A stretch of DNA of 64,000 nt from RPQJ01 sp041910015 (GTDB lineage Bacteria; Pseudomonadota; Gammaproteobacteria; Steroidobacterales; Steroidobacteraceae). A program made the translations under genes and the position numbers. Of the stretch, positions 54,733 through 62,944 are shown piece by piece. The stretch lies in assembly GCA_041910015.1 (NCBI GenBank), contig JAYRRR010000012.1, forward strand, positions 1-64,000, in the 5' to 3' direction. The notes beneath the pieces are model-generated. The model saw nothing but the letters and a program-made list of their open reading frames with translations, was not told the origin of the DNA and made no database searches. Each line of letters opens with the position of its first letter. The first letter of the stretch is position 1.

Positions 54733-55761
54733 ATGGCCCACAAGACGATCAACGACGTGGCGAAGGCGGCCGGAGTCGCCATCAAGACCGTATCCCGCGT
54801 GCTCAACGACGAGCCCAACGTGCGCGACGAGACGCGGGCGCGCGTGCAGGCGGTGGTCAAGGCGCTCGACTATCATCCCAGTATATCGGCGCGCAGTCTC
54901 GCCGGACGTCGCTCGTTTCTGATCGGGCTGGTATACGGCAATCCAAGCGCCAACTACATCGTGGATGTGCAGCACGGAACGATGGCTTGCTGCCGGCAGC
55001 AGCGCTTTCAGCTGCTCTCGCGGCAGAGCGGCAGTACGCAGGGTGAGGAACTCTCGAAGGAAGTGCTGGGTCTCGTGGCTCAGACGCGCATCGACGGAAT
55101 CGTACTGACGCCGCCGCTCAGCGAATCCGGCGAGCTGATCAAGGCGCTCGACCGCCGTGGCGTCCCGTTCGTGCGCATTTCGCCGAACGACGTGCCGCAC
55201 TCGTCGCCCTGCGTGGACATGGACGATGAGGGCGCGGCGCACGAGATGACAGAGTACCTGATCGGCCTCGGTCATCGACGCATCGGATTCGTCACCGGGC
55301 ATCCGCAGCACTACGCGAGCAAGCAGCGGCTGAAGGGCTACAAGTCGGCACTGCGGAAGCATCGGTTGCCGTTCCAGCCGGAGTACGTGAAGCCGGGGAA
55401 TTTCGTGTTCGACTCCGGCATGGAGTCGGGCCGGCAACTGTTGACGTTGCCGCAGCGGCCGACCGCCATTTTCGCAAGCAACGACGACATGGCGGCAGGC
55501 GTGACGATGGCGGCGCACGAGATGGGTATCGCCGTGCCCGCGCAGCTGTCCATCAGCGGATTCGACGACACGTACATCGCGCGTGCGATCTGGCCGCGGC
55601 TTACGACAGTTCACCAGCCGAGTTATGAAATGGCCTATCGGGCGACGGGATTGCTGCTGCAGATGCTGAGGACCCGGAAGGCTCCTGCGCCGATTCGCCT
55701 GCCATACACGCTGGTGTGTCGCGAGTCGACGGGCCCCGTTTCGCCGGGCGAGGCACGTTGA
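54733..55761 (+). CDS. LacI-family transcriptional regulator
   Basis: This is a 342-residue repressor with the LacI helix-turn-helix at 4-25 (TINDVAKAAGVAIKTVSRVLN), a hinge (YHPSISARSLAG) and a periplasmic-binding-protein-like sensor domain. The sensor has LIGLVYGNPSANYIVDVQHG, HRRIGFVTGHP and ISGFDDTYIARAIWPRLTTV. The LYG-type linkage and IARAIWPRLT are typical of sugar- or glycoside-responsive members. It stands at the head of the M28-like, ADP-ribosylglycohydrolase, esterase and GH5 genes and probably controls them. The effector is unknown. Confidence 0.92.
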   Translation: MAHKTINDVAKAAGVAIKTVSRVLNDEPNVRDETRARVQAVVKALDYHPSISARSLAGRRSFLIGLVYGNPSANYIVDVQHGTMACCRQQRFQLLSRQSGSTQGEELSKEVLGLVAQTRIDGIVLTPPLSESGELIKALDRRGVPFVRISPNDVPHSSPCVDMDDEGAAHEMTEYLIGLGHRRIGFVTGHPQHYASKQRLKGYKSALRKHRLPFQPEYVKPGNFVFDSGMESGRQLLTLPQRPTAIFASNDDMAAGVTMAAHEMGIAVPAQLSISGFDDTYIARAIWPRLTTVHQPSYEMAYRATGLLLQMLRTRKAPAPIRLPYTLVCRESTGPVSPGEAR

Positions 55762-55778
55762 CTCTCGACGGATAAAGC

Positions 55779-57197
55779 ATGTCACAGCCCAGTCACGCCG
55801 GTCGGCGAAGTGCCATTGCCCTGCCTTCGGCCGCGGATATCTCGCGCGACACCGACCGCATGCTAGCTTTCGGGCCGCGTTTGCCAGGGCACCCCAATCA
55901 CGCGCGTTTTGTCGACTGGCTCGAAGCGGAGTTTGAGCGAGCGGGTCTGCAGATTCTTCCTGGCGAATCCCTGGCTTACCGGCGCTGGGACCCTCACGTC
56001 TTCACGCTCGACGTCGACGGTGCACCGGGATCCATCAACAGGCACGCCTACTATGTGCGGTCGCGCCCCACCGGTCGCGAGGGAGTGGTCGGGCCGTTGG
56101 CATTGGGGGGCGTCATCAACCAGGCTGGCCCGGAGCGGATGGGCGAAGTTCCTCCCCGCGCTATCGTCGTGTTCGACGCGTCCTTGCCGGCTGTCACGCT
56201 CGACTCGATGAGCCGTGGCATCCGGACGCCATACCTTCATCTGCCGAACGAGTCCGTCGATGCCTATCTGTCGCGGCCGTACAGGCGTCTGTGGCTGACA
56301 CCGGACTTTCCGATGGAGGTTCCCGCGGCGAGGGGGGCAGCAGGTGTCGTCATCGTCATGGATGTGTCCTCCGACGTGATCGCCGGCAACTACTCACCGC
56401 ATCACAGTGCGTACAAGCCGCCACTGCCGGCGCTGTTCGTGGGGCAGGAAGAAGGCTCGTTGCTGCGCGAGTTCGCGAAAGCGGGCGCGACAGCCCGGCT
56501 CACGCTCGATGCCGAATGGGTTGACTGCACCGTGCGCACCGTGAACGCGCTTCTGCCGGGCAAGAGCGACGAGGTCATCATCCTCAATACGCACACCGAC
56601 GGGCAGAACTTCATCGAGGAAAACGGCTGCCTCACCTTGCTGCAGCTGGCGCGGCATTTTGCATCCCTGCCGGAAGGCGAACGACTGCATCGCAGCGTCG
56701 TCTTCGTGGGCTGGCCCGGCCACATGACCGGAGAGCTGCCCGAAGCGCAGGGTTGGATCAGTGCAAACCCCCAGCTCATGGCGCGTGCGGCCGCGGCAGT
56801 GACGATCGAGCACCTCGGGGCGCCGGAGTGGGAAGTCGTTCCGGGCAAGGGCTACTGTCCGACGGGTCGCAACGAGTACATGAACATGGCCACCACGCGC
56901 GGCGTACTCATGGATCTGGTGATCGATGGAATCAGGAAGCACGATCTCCACTGTCACGGCGTGCAGCCCGGTCCGGGCGTAACGGTTGGCTCGGCCTTTC
57001 ACAGGGCAGGGATCCCGCACATGGGCTGCATTGCAGGACCGAATTATCTGCTCGGGGTGGTCGGGAACGGCCATCGCGACAAGCACGATGCGGCGCTGGC
57101 GGCTCGCCAGACCGCAATGCTTGCCGAGCTCATTCGATCGATCGACGGCATTTCGACGGAGGTACTTCGTGCCGGTGACGCCAGCCTGGGTGTGTAG
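55779..57197 (+). CDS. M28-like metallohydrolase with altered active site
   Basis: This is a 472-residue protein. A PA-type or beta insertion covers about 90-250. The core is M28-like: ILNTHTDGQNFIEENG, with His272 and Asp274 at the first metal-ligand positions. The usual GAxDN metal-bridging Asp appears as Glu281 in EENG. In place of the catalytic Glu-Glu pair there is GWPGHMTGEL. So the fold matches aminopeptidases but the active site is changed, and it may act on a non-peptide or be a binding protein. There is no signal peptide. It begins 17 bases after the LacI stop. Confidence 0.75.
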   Translation: MSQPSHAGRRSAIALPSAADISRDTDRMLAFGPRLPGHPNHARFVDWLEAEFERAGLQILPGESLAYRRWDPHVFTLDVDGAPGSINRHAYYVRSRPTGREGVVGPLALGGVINQAGPERMGEVPPRAIVVFDASLPAVTLDSMSRGIRTPYLHLPNESVDAYLSRPYRRLWLTPDFPMEVPAARGAAGVVIVMDVSSDVIAGNYSPHHSAYKPPLPALFVGQEEGSLLREFAKAGATARLTLDAEWVDCTVRTVNALLPGKSDEVIILNTHTDGQNFIEENGCLTLLQLARHFASLPEGERLHRSVVFVGWPGHMTGELPEAQGWISANPQLMARAAAAVTIEHLGAPEWEVVPGKGYCPTGRNEYMNMATTRGVLMDLVIDGIRKHDLHCHGVQPGPGVTVGSAFHRAGIPHMGCIAGPNYLLGVVGNGHRDKHDAALAARQTAMLAELIRSIDGISTEVLRAGDASLGV

Positions 57198-57331
57198 GGC
57201 GTCGCTGCACCAGTTGAGGCAACACACGAAGCGACGGGCTTGGAACACGTGTGCAAGGTATTGACTGTCCTGGACTGGTCTCGCACTATCGTCGCAAACG
57301 ATGCTCACGCGGTCATCGTAGAGAGGGGGCA

Positions 57332-57646
57332 GTGCGTCCTGTCATGTTTGTCTGTGCGACTGTTTCGGTTACGATGACAGCGCTGCCAATTTCTGCGCAA
57401 GACCACCCTGCCGATTCCGGTACGACAGCACGCACCGACGAGCCGGAGGAGATCATCGTCACGGCCCGACGGCGCCCGGAGAGGATTCAGGGCGTATCTG
57501 TCGCGGCTTCGGTGAATTCCGGCAGCACGCTGGATGCACTCCAGATCAACAACCCGACCGGCCTGGTTGCGCCGGTGCGCGCGAGCCTGCTGCTCGACGC
57601 AATTCGCCCCTGTATCGCTTTGCGCCGAAACCCGACACGAGCATGA
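57332..57646 (+). pseudogene. TonB-dependent receptor, N-terminal remnant
   Basis: A GTG with GAGGGGG upstream opens a signal peptide (VMFVCATVSVTMTALPISAQ). This leads to a TonB box EEIIVTARRRPERIQGVSVAASVNSG, which is the first 60 residues of a receptor like the one at 231. The homology then stops, and about 35 unrelated residues run to a stop at 57646. The plug and barrel are missing, so the gene is a truncated relic. Its stop overlaps the next start in an ATGA. Confidence 0.65.
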
Positions 57647-59082
57647 ACGTCATGCGCCGAACGCACAGTAAACGCGGAGACCCGCCGACGTCCACGCCGT
57701 GGCCTTTGGCCGGATGGGACTCGCCCCTGGGGCTTTGCCGGGCCGAGCTTGTCCAAAGCGAATATGAGGGCCGCTTCGTGCCGCCGGCGCTCGTGGAGTC
57801 GCTCGACGAGCTGGAGGAGGAGAGTCTTGCGGCGATTCAGGAGATTGCGGCGGAACTGGCAGCGCTGCCGGTCGATGGCGCCTTCCCGTACGTTCAGCCG
57901 GACGCCCTCGACGCGATCCGGGCGCAACGCCCGCCGGGGCCTCGTCGGCTGGTGCTCGACATGACGGACGACGACTTGTTCGATCGGTTCCATGGCGCCT
58001 GGACGGGCCGCGCGGCAGGCTGCGCACTGGGCAAGCCTGTCGAGATGCTGGGCATGTTCGGCAAGCAGCGTCGAAGCGGGCGGGCATGCATCAAGGAACT
58101 CCTGGTGAAGCGCGGGGACTGGCCGTTGCGTGACTACGTCGCAGGCAGTTCCGATGCTGTCGAGGCGGGTCTGTTCTGCCCGCAGTCCTGGCGCGAGAAC
58201 ATCCAGTTTCTCGAGGCCGACGACGACATTCACTACTCGCTGATCGCATTGCACGTGCTCGAGCGCTTTGCGGACCGGTTCGACTGGACGGATGTTGCCG
58301 ACACCTGGAACGAACTGTTGCCCTATGCGTCGATCTGTACCGCCGAGACACAGGCGATCCTCAACTACAACCTCCGCACCTCCCGCAAGCGCGTCGCGCG
58401 CGGTGTCCGCGGCGAAGTGTCACCCGAGTTCACCCGTCGCCACAACAATCCCTACCGCGAGTGGATTGGTGCGCAGATCCGCGCCGATGTCTGGGGATAT
58501 GCGTGCGCTGCCGATCCCGAGCGCGCGGCGGGTCTCGCCTGGCGCGACGCAAGCTGGACTCACACGGCGAACGGCGTTTATGCGGCCATGATGACGTCCG
58601 CCATGATCGCCGCGGCATTCGTCGAGCCGGATGTCTGTCGTCTCGTCGAGATAGGCCTGTCCGAAATACCGCAGCGTTGTCGCCTTGCGGAAGCGGTGCG
58701 CCAGGCGATGCAATGGCTGGACGAGTGCGCGGACTTCGAGTCTTTCATGGCAAGGCACGAACGGGCGTTCGGTGATTTGCATCCGACGCATGCAGTGAAC
58801 AACGCGCTCATCGTGATCATGGCCCTGCACTACGGCGAAGGCGACCTGGACAGGACGATCGCGACCGCGGTGATGGCAGGGCTGGATACGGACAGCAACG
58901 GCGCCACCGCAGGCTCGATCGCAGGCGCGCGGCTTGGCCGGAAGCGGCTGGCCAGCACGCTCGCAGCGCGTCTCAACGACAGGATACGACCCCATGTCGT
59001 CGGGTACAGCGACGTCAGCATGGCGGATCTGGCGGCCCGCACGCTGGCCGTGAACGGCAGGCTCCGGCAGCAAGCCGGCTAG
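57643..59082 (+). CDS. ADP-ribosylglycohydrolase family protein
   Basis: This is a 479-residue protein. The first 105 residues are an extension with no known domain. The DraG/ADPRH core starts at FDRFHGAWTGRAAGCALGKPVE. It has FLEADDDIHYSLIAL (a D-D-D metal site) and ends with AGLDTDSNGATAGSIAGARLG, the second metal site (Asp-x-Asp-x-Asn). It would remove ADP-ribose or hydrolyse a related N-glycosidic bond. Its start overlaps the stop of the truncated receptor by four bases, so it may have been brought under that gene's expression signals. ATG 57652 is an alternative start. Confidence 0.86.
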   Translation: MNVMRRTHSKRGDPPTSTPWPLAGWDSPLGLCRAELVQSEYEGRFVPPALVESLDELEEESLAAIQEIAAELAALPVDGAFPYVQPDALDAIRAQRPPGPRRLVLDMTDDDLFDRFHGAWTGRAAGCALGKPVEMLGMFGKQRRSGRACIKELLVKRGDWPLRDYVAGSSDAVEAGLFCPQSWRENIQFLEADDDIHYSLIALHVLERFADRFDWTDVADTWNELLPYASICTAETQAILNYNLRTSRKRVARGVRGEVSPEFTRRHNNPYREWIGAQIRADVWGYACAADPERAAGLAWRDASWTHTANGVYAAMMTSAMIAAAFVEPDVCRLVEIGLSEIPQRCRLAEAVRQAMQWLDECADFESFMARHERAFGDLHPTHAVNNALIVIMALHYGEGDLDRTIATAVMAGLDTDSNGATAGSIAGARLGRKRLASTLAARLNDRIRPHVVGYSDVSMADLAARTLAVNGRLRQQAG

Positions 59083-59130
59083 TGGGTCTTCGATTCCCGG
59101 CGCGGCGTCTGCCGGGTGGGGGGCAAGGGC

Positions 59131-60717
59131 ATGAGTGAAAGGGCCGGCGATCAGCAGTGCGGGCCGCCCCGCGGCGGCCCGGCGCGCGGCGATGGCGTCA
59201 AGGACTCCCCTGCGGGGAACCTGGTTGGGCGGCCCGCGCCGGCGGATGCTCCTGTGGTGGTCGTGGAAACCGGGGCGGTGGCGGGCGCCGTTGCCGGCGA
59301 CGTGGAGCGCTTTCTCGGTATCCCGTATGCGACGGCGCCGGTCGGCGCCTTGCGCTGGCGCCCGCCGCAACCTGCGGTCGCGTGGTCCGGGGTGCGGCAA
59401 GCGACCGAGTTCGGCAACGACTGTGTGCAGAATCGGCCGGCGTGGGAGCGGATGGTCTCCGATCGTCCGCTCAGCGAGGATTGCCTGTTCATCAATGTGT
59501 GGCGTCCCGCGAATCGCGGCGCCGGACTGCTCCCCGTCATGGTCTGGATTCATGGCGGAGGCTTCGTCATGGGAACGTCGAGTACGCCTGTTCTCGAAGG
59601 CAGCTCGCTTGCACGTCGTGGCGTGATAGTCGTCGGCTTCAACTACAGGCTGGGTCGCTTCGGGTTCTTCGCTCACCCGGCGCTTTCCGCGGCGCAGCGT
59701 GGTGAGCAGCTCGGGAACTATGGAATCATGGATCAGATCGCCGCACTGCGTTGGGTCCGGCGCAATATCGCCTCGTTCGGTGGCGACCCGCAGAATGTCA
59801 CGATCTTCGGCGAATCGGCCGGCGGCACCTCGGTCCTGCAGCTGATGGTGATCGAGGAAGCGCGCGGCCTGTTTCACAAGGCGATTGCCCAATCGTCCGG
59901 AGGCCGCGACCGCTGGCCCATGCTGCGTACGCCAGGCCACCGTCCTTCCGCCGAGGCAATAGGCGAACGATTCGCCAGCGAGGCGGGATTCCGCGACGCC
60001 ACGGTGGAGACATTGCGTTCGATCCCGGCCGATCTGCTGCGTGGCGAGGTCGATCTCGTGAATATGGAGCCGGACACTTACTCCGGCCCGATGTTCGATG
60101 GCACCCTGGTGAAAGGCCCGGCGGCGGCAGGCTTCCAGGCTCGACAGCAGGCCAGGTGCCCGCTCGTCATCGGATTCACCAGCAATGAACTCGGTGATCT
60201 GCCGCCGCCGCTTCGCGATCAGATGTCCGATCGCTTCGTGAAGATCCTCGGTGAGCCGCGGGACCGGCTCGTGGCGCACTATGGCAGCGACGCGGCCTTC
60301 AGGCGTGGCTTCGTCAGCGACTTCCCGTTCGCCGAGCCATCGAGGCACATCGCGAACCTGTCGGCGGCGTGCGGAGCCCCGACGTTTCTCTATGTATTCG
60401 ACTTCGTGGTCGCGGCGCGTCGGCGACTGGTTGACGGCGCCGCCCACGCCACCGACGTCCCTTTCGTGTTCTCGACATTGCGCCACGTATGGGAGGAGAT
60501 CACGGCTGCGGATGATGCGCACGCGGCGCTCATGATGGACTACTGGACACAGTTCGCGCGCAGTGGCAGCCCGAATGGCGACCGTCGGCCACGCTGGCCT
60601 GCCTATGCGGGAGATTCAAGGGCACTCTGGTTTGGTCACGACGGTCCCGTCGAAGGGGCGCTGAACACGCAAGTACTCGACTTCATCGAGGCCGCGCATG
60701 CCGCACCGCATCGCTGA
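59131..60717 (+). CDS. Type-B carboxylesterase
   Basis: This is a 528-residue alpha/beta hydrolase with oxyanion HGGGF (141-145) and nucleophile Ser229 in GESAGG. The family early motif is FLGIPYATAPVGALRW. Length and motifs match the carboxylesterase/para-nitrobenzyl esterase group. There is no signal peptide; the first 45 residues are a low-complexity extension. It hydrolyses ester bonds, probably of a moderately large substrate. ATG 59131 has GGGGGGCAAGGG in front. The next gene starts within its last 20 bases, so the two are co-translated. Confidence 0.9.
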   Translation: MSERAGDQQCGPPRGGPARGDGVKDSPAGNLVGRPAPADAPVVVVETGAVAGAVAGDVERFLGIPYATAPVGALRWRPPQPAVAWSGVRQATEFGNDCVQNRPAWERMVSDRPLSEDCLFINVWRPANRGAGLLPVMVWIHGGGFVMGTSSTPVLEGSSLARRGVIVVGFNYRLGRFGFFAHPALSAAQRGEQLGNYGIMDQIAALRWVRRNIASFGGDPQNVTIFGESAGGTSVLQLMVIEEARGLFHKAIAQSSGGRDRWPMLRTPGHRPSAEAIGERFASEAGFRDATVETLRSIPADLLRGEVDLVNMEPDTYSGPMFDGTLVKGPAAAGFQARQQARCPLVIGFTSNELGDLPPPLRDQMSDRFVKILGEPRDRLVAHYGSDAAFRRGFVSDFPFAEPSRHIANLSAACGAPTFLYVFDFVVAARRRLVDGAAHATDVPFVFSTLRHVWEEITAADDAHAALMMDYWTQFARSGSPNGDRRPRWPAYAGDSRALWFGHDGPVEGALNTQVLDFIEAAHAAPHR

Positions 60718-62665
60718 CGCCGGGACCTCCCCGGAACGCTCGGCGCTCTGGGTCAGCACGGACCGGGATCGCTTCCTGGACTGCTCGGGACGGCACCTGC
60801 TGCTGCGCGGCGTGAATCTCGGCGGCGATTGCAAGGTGCCCTTTCCCGACGGTGGCACCGAAGTGCCAACGGATTTTGCGGACCATCGGAACGTCTCCTT
60901 CGTGGGGCGTCCGTTTCCGCTCGACGAGGCCGACGAGCATCTCGGGCGTCTGCGTCATTGGGGCTTCAACACGCTGCGCTTTCTGGTCACCTGGGAGGCG
61001 GTCGCGCATGCGGGTCCGGGTCAATATGACGAAGCGTACCTGGAGTACGTCGTTGCCGTGCTGGCCCGTGCGCAGGCGCACGGCTTCATCAGCTTCATCG
61101 ATTTCCATCAGGATGTCTGGAGCCGGATGAGTGGCGGCAGCGGCGCACCCGGCTGGACATTCGAAGCCCTGGGGCTCGATCTGACTGCGCTTGCAGTGTC
61201 GGACGCGGCACTGGTGATGCAGCATGCGTTCGATTACACGAGCCCGGAATGCCACCAGGCAACGTATCCGACGATGAGCTGGGCCAGCAACTATCAGCGC
61301 CCCGCGAACGGCATCATGTGGACTGCCTTCTTCGCAGGCGCCCACCTGACCCCGGACTGGACGATAGACGGCGAGAATGTCCAGCGGTTCCTGCTGCATC
61401 ACTATCTTGGCGCCGTAGGCGCGCTGGCCGCCCGCGTCGCCCACCTGCCGAGTGTCATCGGCTTCGATACGCTCAATGAACCGGGTTTGGGCTGGATTGG
61501 ACAGAGTCTGTCGCGGCGGGCACGTGACGTCTCCCGGCTTCGACCGGGTCCACTCTGGACACCGCTCGATGGTCTGCGCCTGGCTCACGGCCAGCAGGTG
61601 AGGTTGCCGACTGTCGTTCGCGATGCTGCCACGGCGTCCCCGCGGATCGAAGGCGAGCGGGTCTTCAATCGTCAACGCGTTCGCATCTGGCTTCCGGGTG
61701 TCCAGGATCCGTTTGCACTGCATGGCGCATGGCGACCCGCGGGTGACGAGGGCGAAGCACTCAAGGAGGATTTCTTCCAGGACTATCACGGGGAACCGGT
61801 CGTGATCGCCGACCACGTCATGGCGCCATTTTTTGCTGCGGTGGCGGCGACGATTCGCCGGCACCGGGACGACTGGCTCGTGTTCGCGGAACTCAATCCG
61901 TACGCGGCGGCAAGCGGGGAGCGATTTCCCGCGGCAATGCCGCCACGGTGGGTGAACGCGAGCCACTGGTACGACATCGAATGCCTGCGGACCAAGCGCG
62001 CGCCGGTCGCGCCGCGTCGCGAACTGGCAAGGCGCTATCGCCCTGAACTGGAGTCACTTCGTGATCTGGGCACAAGGCACGAGAAGACCGCGCCGACCCT
62101 CTTCGGCGAGTTTGGCATACAGTTTGACCTCGACCACGCGGATGCCTATCGCCGCTGGCGAAGCGGCGAGACCGGGCCGCAGGTCTGGGCCAGGCACGTT
62201 CCGCCGCTCGCGGCCACCTACGACGCGCTCGATGCACTGCTGGCGTCAGGGACCCTCTGGAATTACACCGCGAGCAATCGCAACGATGCGCGCATTGGCG
62301 ACCGCTGGAACCAGGAGGATCTCTCGATATTCTCCCGCGACCAGAGCACGAGTCCCGCTGACCCGGACTCCGGAGGGCGCGCCGTCGGCGGCTTCGCCCG
62401 CGCGTACGTGCAGGCAACCCAGGGCGAGCTCGTGAGCATGAGCTACGACGATGCGCAGGCCAGGCTCTGCTTCGAGTTCGATGCTGATCCGGCCATCGAC
62501 GCGCCGACCGTGATTTTCCTGCCAGGGTCGCGCTTTGCCGATGTCGACGTCGTCGGGGATGCGCCGGTCCGCTGGTCATTCGATCCGGCGGCGCAACGCG
62601 TCGAAATGTGGTGCGACCAGCGAGGGCGAGTCTGCGTCGAAATCGCCGCGCGAGGATCCCGATGA
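60698..62665 (+). CDS. GH5-like glycoside hydrolase (glucosylceramidase/steryl-glucosidase-like)
   Basis: This is a 655-residue protein without signal peptide. A (beta/alpha)8 glycosidase domain carries catalytic Glu261 in LNEPG (acid/base) and Glu471 in LFGEFG (nucleophile). The N-terminal LLLRGVNLGGDCKVP and the wide spacing between the two acids, filled by a large insertion, are like the GH5 enzymes that act on glucosylceramide or steryl glucosides. The last 100 residues are a beta domain. Coupled to the esterase gene (20-base overlap). A lipid glycoside substrate is an inference from layout and context. Confidence 0.82.
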   Translation: MPHRIADAGTSPERSALWVSTDRDRFLDCSGRHLLLRGVNLGGDCKVPFPDGGTEVPTDFADHRNVSFVGRPFPLDEADEHLGRLRHWGFNTLRFLVTWEAVAHAGPGQYDEAYLEYVVAVLARAQAHGFISFIDFHQDVWSRMSGGSGAPGWTFEALGLDLTALAVSDAALVMQHAFDYTSPECHQATYPTMSWASNYQRPANGIMWTAFFAGAHLTPDWTIDGENVQRFLLHHYLGAVGALAARVAHLPSVIGFDTLNEPGLGWIGQSLSRRARDVSRLRPGPLWTPLDGLRLAHGQQVRLPTVVRDAATASPRIEGERVFNRQRVRIWLPGVQDPFALHGAWRPAGDEGEALKEDFFQDYHGEPVVIADHVMAPFFAAVAATIRRHRDDWLVFAELNPYAAASGERFPAAMPPRWVNASHWYDIECLRTKRAPVAPRRELARRYRPELESLRDLGTRHEKTAPTLFGEFGIQFDLDHADAYRRWRSGETGPQVWARHVPPLAATYDALDALLASGTLWNYTASNRNDARIGDRWNQEDLSIFSRDQSTSPADPDSGGRAVGGFARAYVQATQGELVSMSYDDAQARLCFEFDADPAIDAPTVIFLPGSRFADVDVVGDAPVRWSFDPAAQRVEMWCDQRGRVCVEIAARGSR

Positions 62666-62944
62666 TCAATCTTGCGGCCGATGCAGGCACTTGCGGCTGG
62701 CAGCCCGCGTCCGCATCGGCAGAAGCCGGATCCTGCTGCTGCATCTGGGAATACCCCTGGCAATCACGATGGCCGCCGCACGGCTGGCGAAGGCGGCGGG
62801 TCTGAGTACCGTCGTTGTGAATGGCGCAACAAGGTATCCTGCGGGTGTTCTTTGGACGGACCGGACTCGATCCATGGCGGCGCAGCTGCGTCGGTGCGAT
62901 GTCGGTGTCCGTGACGAGGCTGACCTCAACAGAGGGGAAATCCG
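62666..62944 (+). pseudogene. Ribokinase-like remnant in the gap before the DUF1214 gene
   Basis: In the frame that includes 62697-62944 the translation contains RILLLHLGIPLAITMAAARLAKAAG, read in pieces, then VVVNGATRYP and CDVGVRDEADLN. These match the central part of PfkB-type sugar kinases (the QLEIP, NPAP and NExE stretches). No start codon, sugar-binding N-terminus or C-terminal GAGD motif is present, so it is a decayed fragment of about 80 codons. It fits an earlier ribose- or nucleoside-use role for this region. Confidence 0.5.
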
